Part shown: positions 9,087-17,297 of the stretch, piece after piece
How the letters are laid out: every line of letters starts with the position of its first letter
How positions within the stretch are numbered: position 1 is the stretch's first letter
Assembly: GCF_014649995.1 (NCBI RefSeq)
Contig: NZ_BMUC01000005.1
Coordinates: 121,940 to 185,939, forward strand
DNA length: 64,000 nucleotides
From: Streptomyces griseoflavus
GTDB lineage: Bacteria > Actinomycetota > Actinomycetes > Streptomycetales > Streptomycetaceae
Reading direction: 5' to 3'
Program-made: the position numbers and the translations under genes
The notes under the pieces: model-generated
Databases searched by the model: none
Seen by the model: the letters and a program-made list of their open reading frames with translations, nothing else
Told to the model about the DNA's origin: nothing

Positions 9087-9671
9087 GTGAGTGGTACTTC
9101 CGCAGCCCTTCAGCCCCCCGCCGACGCCTCGAAACCGGTGCGCCACCCCGACGCCCCCGCACCCGGCGAACTCCTCGGCGCCCACTACGGCCAGTGCTTC
9201 GGCTGTGGTGACGAACAGCCCCACGGGCTGCACCTCCAGGCCCGCGCCGGCGAAGGCGTGACGATCACCGCCGAGTTCACCGTGCAGGCCGCCCACCAGG
9301 GCGCCCCGGGACTCGCGCACGGCGGGGTGCTCGCCACCGCCCTCGACGAGGCGCTCGGCTCCCTCAACTGGCTGCTGCGCACCATCGCGGTCACCGGCAG
9401 GCTGGAGACGGACTTCGTCCGGCCCGTGCCGGTCGACACCGTGCTGTACCTGGAGGCGGAGGTCACCGCGGTGGCCGGCCGGAAGATCTACTGCACCGCC
9501 ACCGGGCGCATCGGCGGCCCGGAGGGACCCGTCGCGGTCCGCGCCGACGCCCTGTTCATCGAGGTCAAGGTCGACCACTTCATCGACCACGGCCGCGAGG
9601 AGGAGATCCAGGCCGCCATGAGCGACCCCGACCAGGTCCGCCGCGCGCGTGCCTTCGAGGTCAACCCGTGA
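9087..9671 (+). CDS. PaaI-type hotdog-fold acyl-CoA thioesterase
   Basis: A 194-residue protein. The hotdog domain (about 60-165) has YGQCFGCGDEQPHGL near its start and the catalytic region LAHGGVLATALDEALG. The HGG...D/E arrangement is typical of PaaI-like thioesterases that hydrolyse small or aromatic acyl-CoAs. The GTG at 9087 begins MSGTSAAL. There is only a poor ribosome site, and TAAGGT at 9073-9078 would serve as a -10 box 8 bases upstream, so the transcript may be nearly leaderless. The stop overlaps the dut start by 4 bases (GTGA), indicating translational coupling. It is the first gene of the thioesterase-dut-DUF3710 operon. Confidence 0.88.
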   Translation: MSGTSAALQPPADASKPVRHPDAPAPGELLGAHYGQCFGCGDEQPHGLHLQARAGEGVTITAEFTVQAAHQGAPGLAHGGVLATALDEALGSLNWLLRTIAVTGRLETDFVRPVPVDTVLYLEAEVTAVAGRKIYCTATGRIGGPEGPVAVRADALFIEVKVDHFIDHGREEEIQAAMSDPDQVRRARAFEVNP

Positions 9672-10234
9672 GCGAGCCCGGCGGCGGAGCCCTCGAGGTA
9701 CTGCTCCGGCGCGTCGACCCCGACGTACCGCTTCCGGCGTACGAGCACCCGGGCGACGCCGGGGCCGATCTGCGGACCACCGAGGCCTGCGAACTGGCTC
9801 CCGGGGAACGGGCCGTGCTGCCGACGGGGGTGTCTGTGGCGCTGCCTGAGGGGTACGCGGCCTTCGTGCACCCGCGATCCGGTCTGGCCGCCCGCTGCGG
9901 CGTCGCCCTGGTGAATGCCCCGGGGACGGTTGATGCCGGGTACCGTGGGGAGATCAAGGTGATCGTGGTGAATCTCGACCCGCGCGAGTCCGTGCGGTTC
10001 GAGCGCTTCGACCGGATTGCCCAACTGGTCGTCCAGCAGGTCGAGAGGGTCCGCTTCGTGTCGGTCGCGGAGCTTCCCCCCTCGGCCCGGGCCGAGGGGG
10101 GCTTCGGGTCCACCGGCGGCCATGCCGCGGTGGAAGAAGAAGGTAAGAGCGGCACAAGCGTTCAGGCCGCCGTGGGCGGTACAGCGGGTGGGAATCGATA
10201 CGCTTCGGTCGTATCCGACCGGGAAGGACAGTGA
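9668..10234 (+). CDS. dut: Deoxyuridine 5'-triphosphate nucleotidohydrolase
   Basis: A trimeric dUTPase that converts dUTP to dUMP and pyrophosphate. All five motifs are visible: PGDAGADL (motif 1), HPRSGLA at about 68-74 (motif 2), GTVDAGYRGEI with catalytic D89 or D90 (motif 3), RIAQLV (motif 4) and RAEGGFGSTGGH at about 141-152 (motif 5, the C-terminal arm). At 188 residues it is longer than the usual 145-155 because about 35 residues of low-complexity Gly/Val/Glu sequence follow motif 5. The GTG start overlaps the thioesterase stop. The next gene begins 1 base after the stop. Confidence 0.96.
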   Translation: MSEPGGGALEVLLRRVDPDVPLPAYEHPGDAGADLRTTEACELAPGERAVLPTGVSVALPEGYAAFVHPRSGLAARCGVALVNAPGTVDAGYRGEIKVIVVNLDPRESVRFERFDRIAQLVVQQVERVRFVSVAELPPSARAEGGFGSTGGHAAVEEEGKSGTSVQAAVGGTAGGNRYASVVSDREGQ

Positions 10235-10235
10235 C

Positions 10236-10994
10236 GTGTTCGGACGTCGCAAGAAGAAGGATGCCGCCGACGGTGCGGCCGGCGAGGCCGAGCAGGTCGT
10301 CGACGGTGTCGACGCTGAGGCGGACGGTGCGGAGGCCGAGCGGCTGAGGCTCGAGCCCGCGCCGCGGCCCGACGGACCCTGGGACAGCACCGAGATCCGT
10401 GAACCCGCCGAGGGCCGGGTCGACCTGGGCGGGCTGTTCGTGCCCGGCGTCGACGGCATGGAGCTGCGGGTGGAGGTCGCGGGCGACGCGATCGTCGCGG
10501 CCACGGTCGTACTGCGGGACAGCGCCATCCAGCTGCAGGCCTTCGCCGCACCCAAGCGTGAGGGCATCTGGGGCGAGGTGCGCGAGGAGATCGCCTCCGG
10601 CATCACCCAGCAGGGCGGCATCATCGACGAGGTCGAGGGTCCGCTGGGCTGGGAACTGCGCGCCCAGGTGCCGGTGCAGCTGCCGGACGGCACCGGCGGC
10701 TACCAGGTCGTGCGGTTCGTCGGTGTGGACGGCCCCCGCTGGTTCCTGCGCGGGGTGATCTCGGGTCAGGGCGCGGTGCAGCCGCAGGCCGCCGGACTGC
10801 TCGAGCAGATCTTCCGGGACACGGTCGTGGTCCGCGGTGAGGGCCCGATGGCCCCGCGCGACCCGATCGTCCTCAAGCTGCCGAACGACGCCCAGATGGT
10901 CCCCGAGAACGTGCAGCAGGAGGAGGGCGGCTCCCGCTTCGCCGGCGGCATGGGCCAGCTCCAGCGCGGACCGGAGATCACCGAGGTCCGCTAG
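10236..10994 (+). CDS. DUF3710 protein
   Basis: A 252-residue soluble protein. The short basic start MFGRRKKKD is followed by an acidic linker (about 10-45). The conserved DUF3710 domain (about 50-235) includes WDSTEIREPAEGRVDLGGLF and the GWELRAQVPVQLPDG and GPRWFLRGVISG segments. The family is actinobacterial, lies beside dut (compare Rv2696c), and its function is unknown. The GTG at 10236 has GGAAGGA about 8 bases upstream within the end of dut. The operon ends in the hairpin at 11029-11056. Confidence 0.87.
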   Translation: MFGRRKKKDAADGAAGEAEQVVDGVDAEADGAEAERLRLEPAPRPDGPWDSTEIREPAEGRVDLGGLFVPGVDGMELRVEVAGDAIVAATVVLRDSAIQLQAFAAPKREGIWGEVREEIASGITQQGGIIDEVEGPLGWELRAQVPVQLPDGTGGYQVVRFVGVDGPRWFLRGVISGQGAVQPQAAGLLEQIFRDTVVVRGEGPMAPRDPIVLKLPNDAQMVPENVQQEEGGSRFAGGMGQLQRGPEITEVR

Positions 10995-11028
10995 ACGGCT
11001 GTCGCCGGGGCGCGGTCGGCGCTTCACG

Positions 11029-11056
11029 GGGCCGCGTCCCGGGAGGGACGCGGCCC
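11029..11056 (+). terminator. Hairpin terminator of the dut operon
   Basis: A perfect 12-bp stem (11029-11040 with 11045-11056), loop GGGA, followed by TTTC. It lies 35 bases after the DUF3710 stop. Confidence 0.85.
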
Positions 11057-11130
11057 TTTCGCGCGTACACGGACCGCGGGGGCGAACGGCGCGGCCCTCC
11101 GCCGCCCGCCCGGACGGTCCGGCGCCGCCG

Positions 11131-11160
11131 TTGATCGGGCGGGCGCCGGGCAGCGATACT
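11131..11160 (+). promoter_or_regulatory. Candidate promoter of the ABC ATPase gene
   Basis: TTGATC (11131-11136), an 18-base spacer and GATACT (11155-11160). It lies 31 bases before the ATG of the ABC gene, which has its own GGGGGAGGG ribosome site, and follows the terminator directly. Confidence 0.5.
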
Positions 11161-11190
11161 TGGCGTCCGGTCCACGGGGGAGGGCAGCCG

Positions 11191-11883
11191 ATGAGTCAGG
11201 TGGTCACCGAGACGATGGTGCGCGTCGAGGACGTGCACAAGTCGTACGGCACCGGAGCCGCCGCCGTCCACGCGCTGCGGGGCGTCTCCTTCGAGGTCCC
11301 GCGGGGCGAACTCGTCGCCCTCAAGGGGCGTTCCGGATCGGGCAAGACGACCCTGCTGAACATCGTCGGCGGCCTCGACACCCCCGACCGCGGCCGGGTC
11401 CACATCGACGGCAGCGACCTCGCCGGGCTCGACGAGAACGGGCTGCTCGCGCTGCGCCGCGACCACGTCGGCTTCGTCTTCCAGTCCTTCGGCCTCATCC
11501 CGATCCTCACCGCCGCCGAGAACGTCGGCGTCCCGCTGCGGCTGCGCCGGGCCGACCCGCGCGAGCGCGAGGAGCGCGTCGAACTGCTGCTGTCCCTCGT
11601 CGGCCTCGCCGACCACGCCGCGCAGCGGCCCGGTGAACTGTCCGGCGGCCAGCAGCAGCGGGTCGCCATCGCCCGCGCCCTCGCCAACAGCCCCTCCCTC
11701 CTCATCGCCGACGAGCCGACCGGCCAGCTCGACGCCGAGACCGGGCACGCCGTCATGGAACTGCTCCGCGCGGTCGTCCGCAGCGAGCACGTCACCGCCC
11801 TCGTCGCCACCCACGACGCCACCCTGCTCGACCTCGCCGACCGCGTCCTGGAACTCCGCGACGGCGAGATCACCGAACACTGA
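11191..11883 (+). CDS. ABC transporter ATP-binding protein (MacB/LolD type), orphan
   Basis: A 230-residue single ATPase domain. It has Walker A GRSGSGKTT (about 46-54), the Q-loop FVFQSFGLIP, signature LSGGQQQRVAIARAL, Walker B LLIADEPTGQLD and the H-loop ATHD. The sequence type is that of lipoprotein-release or macrolide-export ATPases, which work with FtsX-like permeases. No permease gene is adjacent on either side, so its partner must be encoded elsewhere. The ATG at 11191 has GGGGGAGGG 6 bases upstream. kdpD begins 100 bases downstream. Confidence 0.92.
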   Translation: MSQVVTETMVRVEDVHKSYGTGAAAVHALRGVSFEVPRGELVALKGRSGSGKTTLLNIVGGLDTPDRGRVHIDGSDLAGLDENGLLALRRDHVGFVFQSFGLIPILTAAENVGVPLRLRRADPREREERVELLLSLVGLADHAAQRPGELSGGQQQRVAIARALANSPSLLIADEPTGQLDAETGHAVMELLRAVVRSEHVTALVATHDATLLDLADRVLELRDGEITEH

Positions 11884-11884
11884 C

Positions 11885-11909
11885 ACCGCACCGCACCGCA
11901 CCGCACCGG
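11885..11909. repeat. Pentamer tandem repeat ACCGC
   Basis: Four exact copies of ACCGC and a fifth with one mismatch (ACCGG) directly follow the ABC ATPase stop, in the gap before kdpD. It is a simple repeat prone to slippage, with no evident function. Confidence 0.8.
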
Positions 11910-11983
11910 TCCGGGACCGTGCCGCCGGGCCCCGGTGCGGGCCCGGCGTTCGGACGGCCGTTCGGGGACGGGACAATGGCCGT

Positions 11984-14551
11984 ATGGGACGCGGCAGGCT
12001 TCGGATCCACCTCGGTGCGGCGCCGGGTGTCGGCAAGACCTACGCGATGCTCGCCGAGGCACACCGGCGCGCGGAGCGAGGGACCGACTGCGTCATCGCC
12101 TTCGCCCAGCCCCACGGCCGGCCCCGCACCGAGGCCCTGCTGGAGGGCCTGGAACAGATCCCGTACGCGGAGAGACGGCACCGCGGGACGGTCGTCGCCG
12201 AGATGGACCTCGACGCCGTCCTGGCCCGCCGCCCCCGGGTGGCCCTGGTCGACGAGCTCGCCCACACCAACGCCCCCGGCTCCCGCAACGCCAAGCGCTG
12301 GCAGGACGTGGAGGAACTGCTGGCCGCCGGGATCGACGTGCTCTCCACCGTCAACATCCAGCACCTGGAATCACTCGGCGACGTCGTGGAGTCGATCACC
12401 GGAGTGCGGGAGCCGGAGACCGTACCGGACGAGGTGGTGCGGCGGGCGGACCAGGTCGAACTGGTCGACATGACCCCCGAGGCGCTGCGCCGCCGCATGG
12501 CGCACGGCAACATCCACCAGCCGGACGAGGTCGACGCCGCCCTGTCGAACTACTTCCGCCCCGGCAACCTCACCGCGCTCAGGGAACTGGCCCTGCTGTG
12601 GGTGGCCGACCGGGTCGACGCCCATCTCCAGCGCTACCGCAGCGAGCACCAGGTCTCCGCGATCTGGGGCTCGCGCGAGCGGATCGTGGTCGGCCTGACC
12701 GGCGGCCCCGAGGGCCGCACCCTGATCCGGCGGGCCGCACGGCTGGCGGAGAAGGGCGCCGGCGGCGAACTGCTCGCCGTGTACATCTCGCGCAGCGACG
12801 GCCTGACCGCCGCCTCCCCCAAGGAACTCGCCGAGCAGCGCACCCTCGCCGAGGACCTCGGCGGCAGCTTCCACCACGTCGTCGGCGACGACATTCCGGC
12901 CGCGCTGCTCGCCTTCGCGCGCGGCGCCAACGCCACCCAGATCGTCCTCGGCTCCTCCCGCCGCAGAACCTGGCAGTACGTCTTCGGCCCCGGCGTCGGC
13001 GCGACCGTCGCCCGGGACTCGGGGCCCGACCTGGACGTGCACATCGTCACCCACGGGGAGGTCGCCAAGGGCCGCGGCCTCCCCGGCGCCCGGGGCGCGC
13101 GGCTCGGACGCTCCCGGCGGGCCTGGGGCTGGGCGGTCGGCGTGGGCGGACCGGCGGCGCTCGCGGCGCTGCTCATCGCCGTGGACCTGGGGCTCGCCAA
13201 CGACATGCTGCTGTTCCTGACCCTGACGGTGGCGGCCGCCCTGCTCGGCGGTCTGTGGCCGGCGCTCGCCTCCGCGGCGGCCGGCTCCCTGCTGCTCAAC
13301 TACTTCCACACCCCGCCCCTGCACACCTGGAGCGTCGCCGACCCGAGGAACATCATCGCCATCGTGATCTTCGTCGGGGTCGGCGCGTCGGTGGCGTCCG
13401 TGGTCGATCTCGCGGCCCGGCGCACCCACCAGGCGGCCCGGCTGCGCGCCGAGTCGGAGATCCTCTCCTTCCTCGCCGGCAACGTGCTGCGCGGCGAGAC
13501 CGGCCTGGAGGACCTGCTGGAGAGGGTGCGGGAGACCTTCGGCATGGAGTCGGCCGCGCTCCTCGAACGCGCGGGCGACGTCGAACCGTGGACCTGCGCG
13601 GGCCACGCGGGCCGCGGACGGCCCGTCGAACGGCCCGAGGACGCGGACGTGGAGGTGCCGGTCGGCGACCACATGGCGCTGGCGCTCACCGGCAGGGTGC
13701 CGCCCGCCGAGGACCGCAGGGTCCTGGGTGCCTTCGCGGCGCAGGCCGCCGTCGTCCTGGACCGCCGCCGGCTGCGCGAGCAGGCCGACCGGGCCCTCGC
13801 CCTGGCCGAGGGCAACCGCATCCGCACCGCCCTGCTGGCCGCCGTCAGCCACGACCTGCGCACCCCGCTCGCCGGGATCAAGGCGGCCGTCACCTCGCTG
13901 CGCTCCGCGGACGTCGAGTGGTCGCCCGCGGACCGCGCCGAACTGCTGGAGGGCATCGAGGACGGCGCCGACCGCCTGGACCACCTGGTCGGCAACCTGC
14001 TCGACATGTCCCGGCTGCGCACCGGCACGGTCACCCCCCTGATCCGCGGGATCGACCTCGACGAGGTGGTGCCGAGGGCGCTCGGCGGGGTGCCCGGGGC
14101 CGGTGTCGCCCTGGACATCCCCGAGGCCCTGCCCATGGTCGCGGTCGACCCCGGGCTGCTGGAGCGGGCGATGGCCAACGTGATCGAGAACGCCGTCAAG
14201 TACAGCCCCGCGGGCCTGCCCGTCCTGGTCGCGGCCAGCGCCCTCGCCGACCGGGTCGAGGTGCGGGTCGTCGACCGCGGCCCCGGTGTCCCCGACGAGG
14301 CCAAGGACCGCATCTTCGAACCCTTCCAGCGGCACGGCGACGCCCCGCGCGGAGCCGGTGTCGGCCTCGGCCTCGCCGTCGCCCGGGGCTTCGCCGAGGC
14401 CATGGGCGGCACGCTGAACGCAGAGGACACACCCGGCGGCGGTCTCACCATGACACTCACCCTGCGCGCCGCGGGAACGCGCCGCGCACCCGTGCCGGAC
14501 GGGCCGAGCGCCCCACCCGCAGCGGCAGAACCGGAAAGGCGGCCCTCATGA
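11984..14551 (+). CDS. kdpD: KdpD, potassium-responsive sensor histidine kinase
   Basis: An 855-residue protein with full KdpD architecture. The N-terminal KdpD domain has Walker A-like GAAPGVGKTYAM and VDELAHTN (about 10-220). A UspA domain (about 225-350), four closely spaced membrane helices (about 380-475), a GAF-like region, a histidine kinase domain with H623 in AAVSHDLRTPLAG, and the ATPase domain (GVGLGLAVARG) follow. It senses K+ limitation and turgor and phosphorylates KdpE. No kdpFABC genes are present in the window. The ATG at 11984 lacks a clear ribosome site, and GACAAT 7 bases before it may be a -10 box. kdpE overlaps by 4 bases. Confidence 0.94.
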   Translation: MGRGRLRIHLGAAPGVGKTYAMLAEAHRRAERGTDCVIAFAQPHGRPRTEALLEGLEQIPYAERRHRGTVVAEMDLDAVLARRPRVALVDELAHTNAPGSRNAKRWQDVEELLAAGIDVLSTVNIQHLESLGDVVESITGVREPETVPDEVVRRADQVELVDMTPEALRRRMAHGNIHQPDEVDAALSNYFRPGNLTALRELALLWVADRVDAHLQRYRSEHQVSAIWGSRERIVVGLTGGPEGRTLIRRAARLAEKGAGGELLAVYISRSDGLTAASPKELAEQRTLAEDLGGSFHHVVGDDIPAALLAFARGANATQIVLGSSRRRTWQYVFGPGVGATVARDSGPDLDVHIVTHGEVAKGRGLPGARGARLGRSRRAWGWAVGVGGPAALAALLIAVDLGLANDMLLFLTLTVAAALLGGLWPALASAAAGSLLLNYFHTPPLHTWSVADPRNIIAIVIFVGVGASVASVVDLAARRTHQAARLRAESEILSFLAGNVLRGETGLEDLLERVRETFGMESAALLERAGDVEPWTCAGHAGRGRPVERPEDADVEVPVGDHMALALTGRVPPAEDRRVLGAFAAQAAVVLDRRRLREQADRALALAEGNRIRTALLAAVSHDLRTPLAGIKAAVTSLRSADVEWSPADRAELLEGIEDGADRLDHLVGNLLDMSRLRTGTVTPLIRGIDLDEVVPRALGGVPGAGVALDIPEALPMVAVDPGLLERAMANVIENAVKYSPAGLPVLVAASALADRVEVRVVDRGPGVPDEAKDRIFEPFQRHGDAPRGAGVGLGLAVARGFAEAMGGTLNAEDTPGGGLTMTLTLRAAGTRRAPVPDGPSAPPAAAEPERRPS

Positions 14552-15225
14552 CCCGTGTACTGGTGGTCGACGACGACCCGGCCATCGTGCGCGCCCTGGT
14601 GATCAACCTCAAGGCACGCTCCTACGAGGTCGACTCCGCCCACGACGGCGCCGCCGCCCTCCGCGCGGCCGCCGCGCACCACCCCGACGTGGTCGTCCTC
14701 GACCTGGGGCTGCCCGACATGGACGGCGTCGAGGTGATCCGTCAGCTGCGCGGCTGGAGCCGGGTGCCGGTCCTGGTGCTGTCCGCCCGGCACGCCTCCG
14801 ACGAGAAGGTCCAGGCCCTCGACGCGGGCGCCGACGACTACGTCACCAAGCCCTTCGGCATGGACGAACTCCTCGCCCGGCTGCGGGCCGCCGTGCGCCG
14901 CGCCGAGCCCGCCGACGGGGGGGACGCGGTGGTGGAGACCGCCGGGTTCACCGTCGACCTGGCCGCCAAGAAGGTCAACCGTGACGGCAGGGACGTACGG
15001 CTGACGCCCACCGAATGGCATCTGCTGGAGGTGCTGGTGCGGGCCGGCGGGCGGCTGGTGGCGCAGAAGCAGCTGCTGCGGGAGGTGTGGGGCCCGTCGT
15101 ACGGCAAGGAGACCAACTACCTCCGCGTGTACATGGCGCAGCTGCGGCGGAAACTGGAGGCGGATCCGTCGCACCCCCGGCACCTCATCACCGAGCCCGG
15201 CATGGGGTACCGCTTCGAGAAGTGA
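14548..15225 (+). CDS. kdpE: KdpE, OmpR-family response regulator
   Basis: A 225-residue protein. The receiver domain has D8/D9, phospho-acceptor D52 in VVVLDLGLPDMDG, and Lys in VTKPF. The C-terminal winged helix is TPTEWHLLEVLVRAGGRLV with the terminal GMGYRFEK. Its partner is KdpD, and the target is normally the kdpFABC promoter, here located elsewhere. The ATG overlaps the kdpD stop (ATGA), which implies translational coupling. A GC-rich 99-base gap follows with no clear hairpin. Confidence 0.94.
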   Translation: MTRVLVVDDDPAIVRALVINLKARSYEVDSAHDGAAALRAAAAHHPDVVVLDLGLPDMDGVEVIRQLRGWSRVPVLVLSARHASDEKVQALDAGADDYVTKPFGMDELLARLRAAVRRAEPADGGDAVVETAGFTVDLAAKKVNRDGRDVRLTPTEWHLLEVLVRAGGRLVAQKQLLREVWGPSYGKETNYLRVYMAQLRRKLEADPSHPRHLITEPGMGYRFEK

Positions 15226-15312
15226 GGCCCGGCGGCGGCCCCGCGCCGGCGGCCGGCAGCGGCCGGTTCGGGCCGGGGCGGCAGGGGGTACGTAACCGTC
15301 AGTGCACCCCGG

Positions 15313-15318
15313 TACGCT
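15313..15318 (+). promoter_or_regulatory. Candidate -10 box for a leaderless OB-fold transcript
   Basis: TACGCT ends 6 bases before the ATG at 15325, and no ribosome-binding sequence lies between. The geometry places the transcription start at or next to the start codon, as in leaderless actinobacterial mRNAs. No good -35 box is visible. Confidence 0.4.
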
Positions 15319-15324
15319 TCAGAT

Positions 15325-15723
15325 ATGAGTGCTGTTCCTCGTTCCGAGAAGCCGGCAGGCCGGTTCCGGCGCATGCTCGACCGGCTCTCCTCGTCCCAGG
15401 AGGACCTGGAGTCCGAGGAGCTGCGCGAGGACGCCGAGACCGCCGGCTGCACGCGGATAGGTGACTGCCAGGACCGGCAGATCGTTACGGTTACTGGTAC
15501 CTTGCGCACGGTCACGCTGCGGCCGCGCGCGGGAGTACCGGCCCTGGAGGCCGAGCTGTTCGACGGCACCGCCGCGCTGGACGTGGTGTGGCTCGGACGG
15601 CGCTCCATCGTCGGGATCGAGCCGGGACGCAAGCTGATCGCATCGGGCCGGATCTCGATGAGCCGGGGCCGCCGGGTGCTGTTCAACCCGAAATACGAAC
15701 TGAGACCCCTCGGACGGGAGTAG
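15325..15723 (+). CDS. OB-fold nucleic-acid-binding domain protein
   Basis: A 132-residue protein. A charged N-terminal helix (about 15-45) precedes an OB-fold (about 50-128) with strands QIVTVTGTLRTVTLRP, ALEAELFDGTAALDVVWLG and GRKLIASGRIS. These resemble the RecG/RecJ-type single-strand nucleic-acid-binding module. The family has a conserved place beside DUF3159 and trkA genes in actinobacteria (compare Rv2694c). No catalytic domain is present. It is likely co-transcribed with the DUF3159 gene starting 3 bases after the stop. Confidence 0.85.
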   Translation: MSAVPRSEKPAGRFRRMLDRLSSSQEDLESEELREDAETAGCTRIGDCQDRQIVTVTGTLRTVTLRPRAGVPALEAELFDGTAALDVVWLGRRSIVGIEPGRKLIASGRISMSRGRRVLFNPKYELRPLGRE

Positions 15724-15726
15724 CCG

Positions 15727-16491
15727 GTGACGTCGCTCGACAAGCCGACAACCGAAGACACATCCGCGGACGACGCCCGGGCGGTGACGGAGGCCGCCCT
15801 GTTCGAGGCGTTCGGCGGGGTGCGGGGCATGGTCGAGACGGTGCTGCCCGGACTCCTCTTCGTCAGCATCTACACGGTCAACAAGGACCTGCACATGTCG
15901 GCGATCGCGGCGCTCGCCGTGGCGCTGGCGATGGTCGTGGTCCGGCTGGCCCGGAAGGACACCGTCAAGCACGCCTTCAGTGGCGTCTTCGGTGTGGCCT
16001 TCGGTGTGGTCTTCGCGATGATGACCGGCAACGCCAAGGACTTCTACCTGCCGGGCATGCTCTACACGCTGGGCCTGGCCCTGGCGTACATCGTGACGGC
16101 GATGGCGGGCGTCCCGCTGATCGGCCTGATGCTGGGCCCGGTCTTCCGGGAGAACCTGTCCTGGCGGACCCGCAACCCCGGACGGAAGAAGGCCTACACC
16201 AAGGCCAGCTGGGCCTGGGGACTGATCCTGCTGGGCAAGAGCGCGATCCTCTTCCCGCTCTACTGGTGGGCGGACACGACCCAGCTGGGCTGGGTGCTGG
16301 TCGCGCTGAAGATCCCGCCGTTCCTGCTCGCGGTCTACCTGACCTGGGTCTTCCTCGCGAAGGCGCCGCCGCCGATCGACGTCTTCGCCGAGATGGAGGC
16401 GGAGGAGCGCGCGGAGGAGGAGCGGAAGGCCGCCGCCGCGCAGGGCGACGGCGGGGCGGCCACGGCCGGCCGCCACCGCCGCGAGTCCTAG
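15727..16491 (+). CDS. DUF3159 integral membrane protein
   Basis: A 254-residue protein with about six membrane helices between residues 35 and 215. The N-terminal 30 residues are acidic, with FEAFGGVRGMVETVLPGLLFV at the first helix, and the C-terminus is charged and Ala-rich. DUF3159 is restricted to actinobacteria and lies by the trkA genes (compare Rv2693c). The function is unassigned, but the setting suggests an ion- or osmotic-related role. The GTG at 15727 follows the OB-fold gene by 3 bases. It converges on the trkA gene, with a long terminator between. Confidence 0.85.
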   Translation: MTSLDKPTTEDTSADDARAVTEAALFEAFGGVRGMVETVLPGLLFVSIYTVNKDLHMSAIAALAVALAMVVVRLARKDTVKHAFSGVFGVAFGVVFAMMTGNAKDFYLPGMLYTLGLALAYIVTAMAGVPLIGLMLGPVFRENLSWRTRNPGRKKAYTKASWAWGLILLGKSAILFPLYWWADTTQLGWVLVALKIPPFLLAVYLTWVFLAKAPPPIDVFAEMEAEERAEEERKAAAAQGDGGAATAGRHRRES

Positions 16492-16500
16492 CCCGTACGG

Positions 16501-16572
16501 GACGCGGGTCCCGGCCCGGACGAGGACGCGAGTCCCGGCCCGTGTGACGACGCGAGTCCCGGCCCGTACGAC
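16501..16572. repeat. Three tandem copies of a 24-bp repeat
   Basis: The units are 16501-16524, 16525-16548 and 16549-16572. Each starts GACGCGRGTCCCGGCCCG and ends in a variable hexamer. They fill the gap between the DUF3159 stop and the terminator and share the last bases with its left arm. No function is evident. Confidence 0.85.
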
Positions 16573-16615
16573 GACGGGGGGCGCCCGGAGTGATCCGGGC
16601 GCCCCCCGTCGTCGT
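16568..16615. terminator. Very strong bidirectional terminator hairpin
   Basis: A perfect 22-bp stem (16568-16589 with 16594-16615) closes on the tetraloop GTGA, between the converging DUF3159 and trkA genes. There is no real T-tract on either side. Stem length and position make a bidirectional terminator the most likely role. Confidence 0.85.
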
Positions 16616-16628
16616 TCCCGCCGCGGTC

Positions 16629-17297
16629 CTACGACTCCTTGCGGACCGACAGCAGGTCCTCCAGCTGCTCCTCGCGGGCCTGCGCGGCCACGAAGAGGAG
16701 TTCGTCGCCGGCCTCCAGGGAGTCCTCCCGCGTCGGCGTCAGCACGCGGGTGCCGCGGATGATGGTGACCAGCGAGGTGTCCTGCGGCCACTGGACGTCC
16801 CCGACCTGGGTGCCGGCCAGCGCCGACTCCTCCGGCAGGGTCAGTTCGACCAGGTTGGCGTCGCCGTGGCTGAAGCGCAGCAGCCGGACCAGGTCGCCGA
16901 CGCTGACCGCCTCCTCCACCAGGGCCGACATCAGGCGCGGGGTGGAGACGGCGACGTCCACGCCCCAGGACTCGTTGAACAGCCACTCGTTCTTCGGGTT
17001 GTTCACCCGGGCGACGACCCGCGGCACGCCGTACTCCGTCTTGGCCAGCAGGGCGACGACCAGGTTGACCTTGTCGTCGCCCGTCGCGGCGATGACGACG
17101 TTGCAGCGCTGGAGCGCCGCCTCGTCCAGTGACGTGATCTCGCACGCGTCGGCGAGCAGCCACTCCGCCATCGGGACCCGCTCGACCGAGATGGCGGTCG
17201 GCGCCTTGTCGATCAGCAGGATCTCGTGGCCGTTCTCCAGCAGCTCGCCCGCGATCGAGCGGCCGACCGCGCCGGCTCCGGCAATGGCGACCCTCAT
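16629..17297 (-). CDS. trkA2 (ceoC-like): TrkA-family potassium uptake regulatory protein (second of pair)
   Basis: A 222-residue protein. The N-terminal RCK/Rossmann domain has the nucleotide motif AGAGAVGRSIAGEL and acidic LLIDK at the end of strand 2. The C-terminal TrkA_C domain (about 140-215) includes SALAGTQVGDVQWP. It binds NAD(H)/ATP and gates K+ channels or transporters at the membrane. The ATG overlaps the stop of the preceding trkA copy by one base (TGATG), so they form an operon equivalent to ceoB-ceoC of mycobacteria. This copy is intact. Confidence 0.92.
   Translation of the reverse strand: MRVAIAGAGAVGRSIAGELLENGHEILLIDKAPTAISVERVPMAEWLLADACEITSLDEAALQRCNVVIAATGDDKVNLVVALLAKTEYGVPRVVARVNNPKNEWLFNESWGVDVAVSTPRLMSALVEEAVSVGDLVRLLRFSHGDANLVELTLPEESALAGTQVGDVQWPQDTSLVTIIRGTRVLTPTREDSLEAGDELLFVAAQAREEQLEDLLSVRKES

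Noticed and set aside
11935-15225. Long frame suggesting a KdpD-KdpE fusion
   Set aside because: The first 870 codons are out of frame with kdpD and Arg/Pro-rich, without domains; kdpE starts at 14548 with an ATGA overlap.
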